Source: Prorocentrum cordatum
Lineage: Eukaryota > Sar > Dinophyceae > Prorocentrales > Prorocentraceae
NCBI GenBank assembly: GCA_963575745.1
Contig: CAUYUJ010016068.1
Span: 233,264-297,263 of the forward strand
DNA length: 64,000 bases
Direction of reading: 5' to 3'
Part shown: positions 7,971 to 18,190 of the stretch, in pieces
How the letters are laid out: the number at the start of each line of letters is the position of its first letter
Position numbering within the stretch: the stretch's first letter is position 1
Notes under the pieces: generated by a model
The model's input: the letters and a program-made list of their open reading frames with translations, nothing else
Database searches by the model: none
Told to the model about the DNA's origin: nothing
Position numbers and translations under genes: made by a program

Positions 7971-9701
7971 CTAGCCTCCTCCGTGCGCCACGCCTGGGAT
8001 GTGAAAACCTGCCTCCTGACGTACCTCCTCTGAGTTGCCGAGGTCGTCAGGCTTGCCACGACGAAGGCGTTCGGCACGGCCTCCATCTGACCTGCTACGA
8101 GTGGAAGAACCCTCACGCTCCTCCGTCTTGGCACCCTGCGCGGTCAGGTCGAACTGCTGTGGTGCAACTTGGGGACCACAGGGCTGTGAGGTGCCAGGGA
8201 TGCCGCATGATGAGGATGAGTACCAGTGTGAAGGCGACGCCGCCGGCTGCGCACATGGGGGCGGCGGTGGAGGGGGAGGAACACCCTCCATCTTGGCAGC
8301 AGCTTCCTCGTTGATGTTGCGTTGCTCCTCTTCAAACTGTGCTGCTGCCCTCGCTTGCTGATCAACTTTGAACTGGCGATGCATCTCCGCCTCCTGACTT
8401 AAGTCGAACTCCGCATGGTATCCATCACGAAATAGTCCCTCTGCTTCTTCATCAATACGCCTCTGCTCATCCTCTGCTTGGGCTTCGTCAAAGTCTTGCT
8501 GATCTCTTCGGCGCTGCTCCTCCTGCATCTTGGCATGATAATCGCCAGCGTCGAAGGTGTCCGTGGCAGAAGTCTCCGATACTGGGCATTGCTGAGCTGC
8601 AGCCGCAGCAACGTCCTTTGGCATCTGTGACTGAGACGGAATGGACATGGGAGGCCTAGGGGCGGATGATGCCACAGGCGTCGGCATCCGTGACTGCGAC
8701 GGTATCGTCTGTGGCTGTGACTGGTGAACTGGAGCAGCTCGTTGATGTGCGTTCGGCGATGCTTGGGACTGAGGGATCTCTGTCTGCCCGTTCGACGCGC
8801 CAAACTGTGCAAAGAGAAATTGCAACTTCATCGCCTGCATTTGAGACTCCTGCTGTTGTGCATGAATCTGAGCTGCTTGACTCTTCTGCTGATCCAATAT
8901 CTGCTGCAGCGAGGCGGTGATCTGCGACAATGCATTGATTTTTCCCTTTCCCAACCCCTCCGCGGGAGGAGGGGGCGGGGGTGGGGGGCGGGCCAGACCA
9001 GCCGCGGTCCCCTGGGCACTCCTGCGCTGTGGCGCCTGAGGTGGTGGCGGTGGTGGCCGAGCAGGCACATTACCTTGATCAACTTGCATATGAGAATCCA
9101 TGTCGGCAGAGAGATGCTTGTGCTGGTCCTGATCAAATGTACTAAGCTGCTCTTTCGCCAAAGTGGACTGTTTGTGCAAATCATCTCTTTCATTGACCAA
9201 CTCACCAAGCTGCTTCTCAACTCTTTCTATCTTATCTTTAAGTATCTCTGCTCTCTTGCTGATTGGCTTCTGCTGCTCCGCCTCAGGCAAAAGCTGTAGT
9301 ATGGCTGCCTTCAGAACAGAAACTTCCGTGGTCTCGATGGCCGCTGACTTGCCTGCGGCCTTGAGAGATATGATTAGCTCCGCCAATTGGTATATCCTCT
9401 TCGATTGCTTCTGTTTGTACTCCTTAACTCTTTCCTTTTCCTCGGGCGGCGGCGGTGGGATCCACGATTCGGCAACTCTGGCAAGATTTGGATGCATCGG
9501 CCCTATTTCATTGATAACCTTGCGAACTGGACCTTTTTTTCTCTTGCGGCTTGCCGATCTGTCACGAGCATCCTGCTTGGACTTCCCACGTGATGACGTT
9601 CTCTTCGCTCCATTCTGCTGATAGGCGCTGCCGCACTGCTTACAATACCAGAAAGAACTTCCATGGGTGGTGTTGCACTTCGAACATTTCCAACCTCCCA
9701 T
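7971..9701 (-). CDS. LINE ORF1: gag-like protein with RanBP2-type zinc finger
   Basis: 576 residues from a true ATG. Residues 4-23 form W-x-C-x2-C-x10-C-x2-C (C6, C9, C20, C23), the RanBP2-type finger pattern, followed by a basic patch (33-57). Residues about 147-190 are a heptad-like coiled coil, and 252-300 a glutamine-rich helix. Two polyproline runs lie near 216-221 and 239-246. A strongly charged, coiled-coil-prone region (EEQRRR, DEEAEG) follows around 420-480, then a low-complexity tail. This organisation (nucleic-acid-binding finger plus coiled coil) fits an RNA-binding LINE ORF1 that packages element RNA; I do not know a named homologue. The stop is TAG at 7973-7971. The following RNase H frame is -1 relative to it and overlaps by about 75 bases, but I see no canonical slippery heptamer there. 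Confidence 0.8.
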   Translation of the reverse strand: MGGWKCSKCNTTHGSSFWYCKQCGSAYQQNGAKRTSSRGKSKQDARDRSASRKRKKGPVRKVINEIGPMHPNLARVAESWIPPPPPEEKERVKEYKQKQSKRIYQLAELIISLKAAGKSAAIETTEVSVLKAAILQLLPEAEQQKPISKRAEILKDKIERVEKQLGELVNERDDLHKQSTLAKEQLSTFDQDQHKHLSADMDSHMQVDQGNVPARPPPPPPQAPQRRSAQGTAAGLARPPPPPPPPAEGLGKGKINALSQITASLQQILDQQKSQAAQIHAQQQESQMQAMKLQFLFAQFGASNGQTEIPQSQASPNAHQRAAPVHQSQPQTIPSQSRMPTPVASSAPRPPMSIPSQSQMPKDVAAAAAQQCPVSETSATDTFDAGDYHAKMQEEQRRRDQQDFDEAQAEDEQRRIDEEAEGLFRDGYHAEFDLSQEAEMHRQFKVDQQARAAAQFEEEQRNINEEAAAKMEGVPPPPPPPPCAQPAASPSHWYSSSSCGIPGTSQPCGPQVAPQQFDLTAQGAKTEEREGSSTRSRSDGGRAERLRRGKPDDLGNSEEVRQEAGFHIPGVAHGGG

Positions 9702-9985
9702 AGCTGAATGATGCTGCCGAAGACGCTCGGCAGCTGCACGTACTCGTAGCAGCGTGCGGTCCGCAGCACGTAGCCTTCTCAGCCTGCGGTGCCAGGCGGG
9801 CTCGGCCTGGCGGAGGCCGTGCGGCCTCGGGCCCCGGCCCGCGGCCTGGCGTCGGCTGTCCCGCTGCAGCCCCGTTGGGGGCAGGCCCTGCGGGCGAGGC
9901 GGTCCGCCTATCGCGCGGCGGACGCGCGGGGTCGCCCTGGCGGGGCGCGCGGCCGCGGTGGGGGGGCGCCGCGCCCCGTTCGATT
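9702..9985. other. G+C-rich 5' region of the LINE, no gene seen
   Basis: This lies immediately upstream of the LINE ORF1 start and may include its 5' UTR and promoter. No motif is recognisable, and the point where element meets flanking DNA cannot be placed. Confidence 0.4.
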
Positions 9986-9989
9986 AGGG

Positions 9990-10576
9990 CAACGCCTCCT
10001 CGTCCTCCTCCTCCTCCTCCTCCTCCCTCCTCCTCCTCCTCCTCCTCATCCTCCTCCTCCTCCTCCTCCTCCTCCTCCTCCTCCTCCTCCTCCTCCTCCT
10101 CCTCCTCCTCCTCCTCCTCCTCCTCCTCCTCCTCCTCCTCCCTCCTCCTCCTCCTCCTCCTCCTCCTCCTCCTCCTCCTCCTCCTCCTCCTCCTCCTCCT
10201 CCTCCCTCCTCCTCCTCCTCCTCCTCCTCCTCCTCTCCTCCTCCTCCTCTCCTCCTCCTCCTCCTCCTCCTCCTCCTCCTCCTCCTCCTCCTCCTCCTCC
10301 TCCTCCTCCTCCTCCTCCTCCTCCTCCTCCTCCTCCTCCTCCTCCTCCCTCCTCCCTCCTCCTCCTCCTCCTCCTCCTCCTCCTCCTCCTCCTCCTCCTC
10401 CTCTCCTCCTCCTCCCTCCTCCTCCTCCTCCTCCTCCTCCTCCTCCTCCTCCTCCTCCTCCTCCTCCTCCTCCTCCTCCTCCTCCTCCTCCTCCTCCTCC
10501 TCCTCCTCCCTCCTCCTCCTCCTCCTCCTCCTCCTCCTCCTCCTCCTCCTCCTCCTCCTCCTCCTCCTCCTCCCTC
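9990..10576. repeat. Giant (CTC)n polypyrimidine tract, about 590 bp
   Basis: Almost 600 bases of CTC/TCC triplets, broken only by single-base losses (CCC or TCTCC junctions) that shift the triplet phase. The opposite strand is all purine. The long frames across it on both strands are artefacts of the period. It is the longest simple repeat in the window. Confidence 0.97.
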
Positions 10577-10931
10577 TCTCGTGCTGGCGGCACATGCTGA
10601 GAGAGGGGGGGGGGCTGCTTCTGCTTCCGCAGGCCGCGGCCCGCCTGCCGCCGACCGCTGCCCTCTGCTCCCGCCCGGCTGGCGCGGAGCCTCCGCCCAG
10701 TGCCGCCCACTGGGCGAGGTGCCGGCCACTCGACAGCTCGAGGGCGGAGCGCTCTCTGGAACGGCCCGTGCAGGCTGTGCAGAGGAAGGGCCTCCGCGTC
10801 TCCGCGCATGAGCGGTTCGGCGGCGGGCAAGTGCGCGTCCAGGCCCACAGCGTGGCCACCCGACGCCAGCCGACCACAGCGCGAGCGCCACTCTGGCTCC
10901 ATCAGCAACTTTCCCCCTTCCGCCTCATCGT
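10577..10931. other. Unique spacer between simple repeats, no gene seen
   Basis: G+C-rich, non-repetitive sequence. Frames are open on both strands but merge into repeat on each side, so I do not call a gene. Confidence 0.4.
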
Positions 10932-11340
<409 letters not shown>

Positions 11341-12879
11341 TCCCTTCTGCTCGCCCCCCTCCCTCCTCCCAATCGATATCCCTCCGTCTCCTCCTCCCCA
11401 TCCACCTGCCCCGCATCCTCCTCCTGCTCTCACCCCTGCTGCTACTGCGCGTCCGTATGTCACCTTTCCCTGCTCCTCCTCGCCCCATCAAAACCTGCGC
11501 GCGCTTCCCCTCATGGTGCACGTCCTCCTCCTCCTCCTCCTCCTCCCCATAATCAGAATCCCATCATCATCGTCGCCCTTGCTTCGACACGTTCCTCCGT
11601 ATCTGCCTACCTCCTCAACCCGCCATCCTCATCCATCTCCCCCGTGCCCTTTCGTGCATCCCTCCCTCTCCTGCCGCCCCGGCACTTGATCTCGGTCCGC
11701 ATCTCGCACATGTAGCTGACGGCGCCGCGAGGGGCGGGGGAAGGCGCGGGAACCCAAAGAAATTCGGAAGTTTGAGCGTTCAGCATGCCTCCCAGCCATC
11801 CTCCCGTGAGCTGCGGCTCCTCGTTCCCCGCCTGGTCCTCTCGCTCTTTCTCTCGCCCCGCGGGACTTCGGGGAAGTACGAAGTGTGAGCGTCCAGCGTG
11901 CCCCTAGTGGCCAGGAAGAGGCCCAGGACAGAACAATTACAAATGAAAGGATCTTGGCCCCCGAAACATCAGAGAACTCTCGAAGAATTAGAAATGAACA
12001 ATGTGTAGATGAGGAGGGGGCCGTGACCTCTTCTTCGTGGGGTGCTCCAGGAAGGGTAAAGAGAGAAGACGTGGCCAGGAGCCGTCCATCAGACTCCATC
12101 CAGAGCGTCGCCGATGCCCATTTTCTCGCGGGTGGGGAGAAGGTGAAGGACGAGAAGGAGGGGAGGAGGAGAACGAGGAAGATGATCAGCAGAGACAGTG
12201 AGAAAAGAGAAGGAAAGCGAGGAGGACGAGGGCGAGGCTGAGTTGAATAAGCAGGAAAGATAGAAAGGAAAGGATGAGGTCAAAGGTATAGACTTCTTGC
12301 TACACTCAGGAACGCCAGATAAGGAACGAAGGGGCTGTCTTGGCCACGGCGAGACTCGGCCACGAATAGGTCCTCGAGCTGGGTCTAAGAAACGGTCCCA
12401 AAAACAAAGCCCCTGAACCCAAAATGGCCCTTAGTTCAGCAGCTCTGCTGTGTGAGGAAGACCAATGCGGTGAGCAGGAGGAGAATGGAAGAGGGAGGCG
12501 CACGAGCACAAACGGGAGCCAGGTGAAGAAGGATAGGAGGGCAGGGTCAGGATGAAGACGAGGAGCAACGCGGAGGAGGAGAAGGACTGAGAAGAAACGA
12601 GGGAACATGGAAGGATAGCAGAAGGTGTTTCGACAATGAAGCGGCAGGGGGGGAAAGGGTGACAAGGAGGAGACGGGGCCTCAGCGACTGCAAACACACA
12701 CAATCCGACTTGTTTGTAGGCGGCCACGTGTGCTGGCTCCGGCATGTCCTCCCTCCTGCCTCTCCTCTTCCCACAGCCCTCCTCTTCTCACACACACAAG
12801 CGTGCGAGGCGGGGATTTGTCCATGACCACCGCCTGGGGATCGATCTTTGGGGATTTCGGCAAGCGGTGGATATGGATA
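11341..12879. other. No gene seen; pyrimidine-rich then purine-rich unique DNA
   Basis: Residual CTC patches persist to about 11545. A short imperfect duplication is visible: GAAGTTTGAGCGTTCAGCAT at about 11767 and GTGTGAGCGTCCAGCGTGCC at about 11884. 12120-12660 is purine-rich on the plus strand. No protein domain or RNA is recognisable. Confidence 0.5.
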
Positions 12880-13055
12880 CAGTCGGGGCGTTGACCGAAG
12901 GAACCCTAAATAGGGAACGAGGCCCCTATTTTCCACAAGTTGAACTTCGATTTCGCATCGAAAACTTAAGGAAAATCCAAGGCAAGCTGCGAAACAATTA
13001 AGGAACGCGGAGCCCCTCCCAAACGAAAAGGGTTCCTTCTTCAGGGCCCCGGCTG
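12880..13055. mobile_element. MITE family A, copy 1 (176 bp)
   Basis: Begins CAGTCGGGGCGTTGAC and ends CAGGGCCCCGGCTG, flanked on both sides by TA (12878-12879 and 13056-13057). Subterminal AAGGAACCCT is mirrored near the other end as AGGGTTCCTT. TA flanks and CAG termini are typical of Tc1/mariner-type elements. There is no ORF, so it is non-autonomous. Confidence 0.9.
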
Positions 13056-13240
13056 TATGTGAATTTCCGCCAGGGGCAAACTTGTCCATATTCACCACCC
13101 GTCGAGGTCCCCGACGATCGATCCCCGGGCGGCGGCTTTAGAGAAACCCCCGCTTCGGAGAGCGCCCCGAGGCTCATCCGCAGCGCTTGGCCCAACCGTG
13201 AGCCCCAGGTCGCGTCCAGTGCCTCGTCGAGAATTGGGCG

Positions 13241-13468
13241 CCCGAGTTATCAGGGGTAACTCGGGCCCGGGGTGACTCGGGGTTGGAAATTCCGAAAAAG
13301 AAACTCGAGTTAGCCCTGACCCGCATTATCCCTGATGATTCGGGGCTCTGGACGCCCGAGTTATCCGGGGTAACTCGGGCCCGGGGCAACTCGGGTTCGG
13401 ACTCCCGAAAAACGAACCCGAGTTAGCCCTGACCCGAGTTACCCCTGATGATTCGGGGCTCTGAGAGA
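13241..13468. repeat. Two 114-bp tandem units rich in CCCGAGTTA / TAACTCGGG
   Basis: The word CCCGAGTTATC begins units at 13241 and 13355. Each unit carries several copies of CCCGAGTTA and its reverse complement, plus GATGATTCGGGGCTCTG near its end, so each can fold on itself. Confidence 0.85.
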
Positions 13469-13636
13469 AGCTTGAGAGGCTCCAGCTGAACGCCGCTACA
13501 TTGTCGCAGCAACTGCCGGATTGCGAGACTGGGCGACCCCGTTGAGCACAGCTCATGACGCACGCAAAAACCGGCTCCGTGTCCACCTGCTTCTGTCGCG
13601 CTTCAAGCTTTCGAGTTACCCCGGGGGGGGGAGTCC

Positions 13637-13990
13637 ATGTCCTGGTCAGCCTGGGCACGTGCCAAGCAGGGATGCATTGAGATCCTGGAAGGCCTGTGCA
13701 CCACGAAACTAGCACACGCACATGGCTGGACTCACCTCTGGAACGTCCTGAAGCCACGCGCTAGACGACTGCCCATGCGGAAGCCCGGCGTACCTGGCCA
13801 TGGAAAGGCCGACCGCTGGAAGGGCATCAGACGAAACGCGTATCTGCTTGTCGCCCAGGCGGGCCGCGCGTGCATGCTGATGCGACTGTGCCAGTGGGAT
13901 GCCCGCTTGCCGCACGGGTCTTGCGGCACTCTGGTGCTTCACAGTCCGACTGCTGCTTGTTACAACTGCCCTCTGCTGCTCAAGGAGTGA
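13637..13990 (+). CDS. Unassigned 117-residue ORF
   Basis: Opens at an ATG and ends TGA at 13988-13990. Composition is mixed, with several W, H and C and no repeats, which sets it apart from the repeat-driven frames nearby. I recognise no domain. It could be a fragment of a decayed coding sequence or chance; upstream (13490-13636) and downstream (to 14670) show nothing that supports a gene structure. Confidence 0.2.
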   Translation: MSWSAWARAKQGCIEILEGLCTTKLAHAHGWTHLWNVLKPRARRLPMRKPGVPGHGKADRWKGIRRNAYLLVAQAGRACMLMRLCQWDARLPHGSCGTLVLHSPTAACYNCPLLLKE

Positions 13991-14670
13991 GGACCGCTAA
14001 GTTGAATTGCCCCGCTCTCGAGGGCGTACCCAACGTGCGGCGACGCGGTCGACAAGCATGATGCTATGTAGAGCCAATAAATCCTACGACCATGTCCTAA
14101 ATAAACCCGGTGTTGCGCACTGTGTCGGTTAGATATTGTGAAATGGCGGTTGCGGCATGCCGTTTCCTGGTGTGGAGCGAGTGGCAACCGTCGCTGCGCG
14201 AAACCGCTCGTTCTGCATTCTGCCGGCAACTACTGCCGGAGTGATTGGGAGTTTCGCCTGGTTCGCCTCCCGCATGCGGTCTCGCACTGCCGCGGTACTC
14301 GTGCCCTTCCGTGCGTTCGCGGTGCTCATCATTGTGCTCGCGGCAGGCATGACGGTCAGCGGAGGGGTGTCCCGTACAGCTATATCCCACCCTAACGTTA
14401 ACCCCTGGTTTTCGGGTCGAAACTCGGCTCTCCAGCGGACGTCCCGGCCGATCCAGGGACTCCCGGAACGCACTCGGCAAGGACCAGCCGCTGGACAGTA
14501 TGTACGCAGAGGCTGGGACTCCGACAAGAAAACGCCCGAAAACCTCGAACCATTGTGACATCGCTTCGCGTTCGTTGGAAAACCACCTCACCTCCCTCCT
14601 CCCTCCAGACGGTCTCGCTACAGCATCCCAGGCCCTGCTCCTCGCGCGCGGCCTCATTTTGAAAAAAGTG
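13991..14670. other. No supported gene; short hydrophobic frame
   Basis: A plus-strand frame at 14157-14558 encodes one membrane-like stretch (about 25 hydrophobic residues around AVLIIVLAAG) but has no recognisable family, and a minus-strand frame of equal length overlaps it. I see nothing else. Confidence 0.3.
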
Positions 14671-14673
14671 TCC

Positions 14674-16704
14674 AGGTGAAGGACCCAACCATATGCAATT
14701 GTGAATACCGAAATTCTGAATATCTTCTTCGATGGCAATCCCAATGGGTCTCCATGGGGCTACGAACCTTGTGAGGGGTGTGCTGACATGCGTGGCGGTG
14801 TTCACACCATGAACGAACGCGATAGGTCTGAGTACGGGAGACTGAGCGCGGGTGAGTCTGAGCGCGAGTGAGCCTGATTGTGAATTGAGTCTGCGTGCGA
14901 GCGGGTCTATGTGCATGAATGCGAGCATGACTAAGCCTGGTGCATTACATATGAATGTGAATGGTTTGAGGATGACTGACTCTCAATAATCGTGACATTG
15001 AGCGTGACCGCCGCAAGGAGCTTCCTCGGAAATCCCGATGGCAGCGCCGACGCGCCTCCATCGGCAGGAGGCAGGGGGGGAGGGAGGAGCGAGCGGGAGA
15101 GCGTAGGAGGAAGAGGAGGGGGTGGGGCGGAGGGTGAGTCTTCCAAGCCGACATGTGTGTTGGACGGGGGGCGCATTCCCAAAGGGAGGATCCCACTCCT
15201 CGCAGCCGCGCTCGAGGCCCCGTGCTACTCTCGCCAACGCCCCAGAACTCCGACATGGTGATTATTCAATGCAGGTGGGACCGCGGAGGAGCCACGAAAC
15301 GTCCGAAACCGCCGTGGCTTCACCCTATGGGTGGAACTCCCTGCGGACCCTCATCGGCACGATCCGTCTGAGAGGGTGGAGCTCCCACAGGTCGTGCCTC
15401 TAAGGGTGCGCAGCAATGGGTGGCGCGGACGCATGTGGACACACCCACTGGGGCCTTCGGTGTAGCTCCCTATGGGGCCACGGAACGTGTCAGAGGTGCC
15501 CACATGGGTGGCGCGGACGCATGTGGACACCGCCACTGAGGCCTTCGGTGGAGCTCCCCATGGGGCCACGAGACGTGTGAGGGGTTTGCCGAAATAGGTG
15601 GCGAGGACGCATGTGGACACGCCCTTCTGGGGCCTTCGGTGGAACTCCCTATGGGGCCACGGAACGTCAGAGGTGTGCCGATGTCGGTGGCGCGGCCGCA
15701 CGTGGACACCGCCACTGAGGCCTTCGGTGGAGCTCCCAATGGGGCCACAGAACGTGTGAGGGGTGTGCCGAAATAGGTGGCGAGGACGCATGTGGACACA
15801 CCCACTGGGGCCTTCGGTGGAGCTCCCTATGGGGCCACGAAACGTGTCAGAGGTGTGCCCACATGGGTGGCACGGACGCATGTGGGCACCGCCACTGAGG
15901 CCTTCGGTGGAGCTCCATATGGGGCCACGAGACGTGTGGGGGGGTTGCCGAAATAGGTGGCGAGAACGCATGTGGACACACCCACTGGGGCGTTCGGTGG
16001 AGCTCCATATGGGGCCACGAAACGTGTCAGAGGTGTGCCGACATGGGTGGCGCGGACGCATGTGGACACAACCACTGAGGCCTTCGGTGAAGCTCCCAAT
16101 GGGATCACAGAACGTGTCAGAGGTGTGCCCACATGGGTGGCCCGGACGCATGTGGACACCGCCACTGAAGCCTTCGGTGGAGCTCCCTATGGGACCACGG
16201 AACACGTCAAGGGTGTGCCAACATGGGTGGCGCGGGCGCATGTGGGCACCGCCACTGGGGCCTTCGGTGGAGCTCCCAATGGGCCACGGAACGTGTGAGG
16301 GGTTTGCCGAAATAGGTGGCGAGGACGAATGTGGACACACCCACTGGGGCCTTCGGTGGAGCTCCCTATGGGGCCACGGAACACGCCAAGGGTGTGCCGA
16401 CATGGGTGGCGCGGACGCACGTGGACACCGCCACTGGGGCCTTCGGTGGAACTCCCTACGGGACCAAGAAACGTGTGAAGGGTGTGCCCACATGGGTGGC
16501 GCGGACGCATGTGGACACCGCCACTGGGGCCTTCGGGCCACGAAACGTGTGAGGGGTGTGCCGAAGCTGATGGCGAACATGGTGTTGATAACGGCGATAA
16601 TGACGACGAGGACGATGATGATGACGATGCTGCTGATGATGGTGATGATGACGACGACGATGGTGACGACGACGATGGTAACGACGACGATGAAAATGAT
16701 GAAA

Positions 16705-16767
<63 letters not shown>

Positions 16768-16832
16768 GTGCTGAAGATGCTGAGCAAAACCATGATGATG
16801 ATGATGAAAATGAAGATGAAGATGATGATGGC

Positions 16833-16869
<37 letters not shown>

Positions 16870-16873
16870 CTGC

Positions 16874-16921
<48 letters not shown>

Positions 16922-17035
16922 CACTGGTGATGACGATGATGATGGTGGGAGGAGGGAGGAGGGGGAGGAACAAATGAACGCGGGGCGCTGTCTCGTCAAA
17001 ACGAAGGCCCAACACCACAATATGGTCGGAGTAAT
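14674..17035. mobile_element. Composite minisatellite element, copy 1 (head, arrays, tail)
   Basis: The head, GAAGGACCCAACCATATGCA, lies at about 14678, followed by one diverged unit (14725-14800) and about 600 bp of other DNA. The main array of about 13 units of ~90 bp fills 15410-16560, each unit carrying CTTCGGTGGAGCTCCCTATG and CGTGTGAGGGGTGTGCC or variants. A (GAT/GAC)n tract follows (16595-16945), then a purine tract and the tail GTCAAAACGAAGGCCCAACA (about 16995-17014). The same head and tail bound the arrays at 33.1-34.4 and 54.9-57.0 kb. Frames are open on both strands because 90 is divisible by 3; I do not call them genes. Confidence 0.75.
16595..16945. repeat. (GAT/GAC)n microsatellite
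   Basis: Roughly 350 bases of GAT, GAC and ATG triplets with a few GAA and GCT interruptions. It lies between the 90-bp array and the tail of composite element copy 1. Confidence 0.93.
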
Positions 17036-17260
17036 CTCAAAAAGAAAAAGAAAGGGGAAAAAACGGGTTCCTGGTTATGGCATTGGTTTCCCTGTCTTGT
17101 TCCTCCTCCCCCTGCTCCTCCTTCCGCGTCTTCGCCCTTCTCCCAGCGCCTGTGCCCTTCGCCCTCGGACGTTGTGCCACGGGCCACGCGAAGGGAAAAT
17201 ATCAGTGCACGGCAGCGGATGGTTCGACCCGTGGGAAACCTGCGCGCGCGCGAAAGAGAC
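17036..17260. other. No gene seen
   Basis: Short unique stretch, A-rich at 17035-17065, then pyrimidine-rich. Nothing recognisable. Confidence 0.4.
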
Positions 17261-17452
17261 TACGGCGGGTTCGTGTCGTGCCGACCCCAGCGTTGGTTTT
17301 TGACACCGCAGGGATCGTTCAACCTTGAACGATCGGCCGTCTCCGCAACGTCCAATCGTTCAACATCGATCGATTCTGGGCCGCCGGCGGCGTTCAACCT
17401 TGAACGCCCGCGCTGGGGTCGCCGCTGGTCGACACGACGCAAACCTACCGTA
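17261..17452. mobile_element. MITE family C, copy 1 (192 bp)
   Basis: The left end TACGGCGGGTTCGTGTCGTG and the reverse complement of the right end, TACGGTAGGTTTGCGTCGTG, form an imperfect inverted repeat of about 26 bp. Inside are palindromic words built on GTTCAACCTTGAAC, at about 17317 and 17393. A second copy of identical length lies at 61759-61950. No ORF. Confidence 0.85.
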
Positions 17453-18052
17453 TTCTGGTACATATTCGGGGGACCGTGTCTGTCCCGTCGCGCCGCTATC
17501 CGCGTCGAACCCTAATCGAGTCCATGCCGAAAGCGTCGAATCCACGTCAAATTCATGTCGTACCAAGGCCGGTTCCGCGCCAGGTCCGCGTCTATCACGC
17601 GTCGAATGCCGGAAAAGACAGCAATTTACATGACAGGCGCGGTTCCTGGATGATGCAACGTAAAGACTGTGCCTCCTTCAAGAGCGTGCGCTTGAGCACG
17701 GATGAGCGCGAGAAAAGCAAGGCGCCAACGGACATACCACGGCGGTCATACAGATCGAACGCTTGACGCTCGCAGGTAAGCGATGCCGTGGCCCAGAGCA
17801 CACCATAAGCATGCACCCTTTCCCATGCTGACTACACCTTCTCCCCGCACTTCACCACCATCGGCTACGATGCACTGCGTCTGCGCAAGTTGGCAATGGT
17901 CGTCTGCGGGACCCCATGTTCGAGCGGGTGTAGGGGCTGCCCATCGTCCGTTGCCTCGGGAGAATTCTATGGCAGACCACGTAAGCCACGGAAGGGCAGC
18001 TATACTTGGCATGGTTCAAACGGATGCTGAAGACTTGTGCACGATGTCGAAA
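17453..18052. other. No gene seen
   Basis: Unique G+C-rich DNA with several CGTCGAA words; no domain, RNA or repeat that I can support. Confidence 0.4.
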
Positions 18053-18190
18053 CCCCACAAACTGCCCAACGTCGACAGCGGCCGCTGTTGGGCCAACGAT
18101 CGCCGGCCTTACATGGACAACGCGAGCGGTAACACCGACAGCGGGTTCCGTCTTCAAAATGAGAAATGACCGCTGTTGGTTTGAACTCCA
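18053..18190. repeat. Diverged relative of MITE family E (internal part)
   Basis: Shares AGCGGCCGCTGTTGGGC and the following GGC...CATGGAC...GCG...ACCGCTGTTGG order with the interior of the element at 27588-27794, but the long terminal inverted repeats of that element are not evident here. Confidence 0.5.

Larger units (their letters stand above)
2431..9701 (-). mobile_element. LINE-type non-LTR retrotransposon, nearly full length
   Basis: Four successive minus-strand reading frames give, in transcript order: a gag-like protein (9701-7971), an RNase H region (7953-6802, continuing past one stop), an APE endonuclease plus reverse transcriptase (6694-3080), and a two-finger zinc protein (3093-2431). 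The endonuclease and RT motifs are complete and there is one clear nonsense codon in the RNase H frame, so the copy is young or nearly so. The ORFs lie in different frames: gag to RNase H and RNase H to EN are each a -1 step, and RT to zinc finger overlaps by 14 bp. I could not find the exact ends, target duplications or a poly(A) tail. The 3' end may extend to the (CTC)n near 1500. RNase H upstream of the endonuclease is unlike the I and R1 type LINEs, where it follows the RT. Confidence 0.85.

Noticed and set aside
7974-8046. A -1 frameshift site between LINE ORF1 and the RNase H frame
   Set aside because: The frames overlap by about 75 bases in the right relation, but I found no in-phase X_XXY_YYZ heptamer; the GGTTTTC there is out of phase.
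9640-10908. 422-residue minus-strand frame and companion frames on both strands
   Set aside because: Most of the length is Glu, Gly or Arg runs from the (CTC)n tract; open frames in all phases are expected from a triplet repeat.
14157-14558. Small membrane protein on the plus strand
   Set aside because: A single hydrophobic stretch with an equally open antisense frame and no recognisable family; not enough to call a gene.
15410-16560. CRISPR-like array
   Set aside because: Units are about 90 bp with no repeat/spacer structure, no cas genes, and the DNA looks eukaryotic; it is a minisatellite.
15351-17018. 555-residue minus-strand frame
   Set aside because: Covers the 90-bp array and the (GAT)n tract only; the poly-Ile end comes from the microsatellite.
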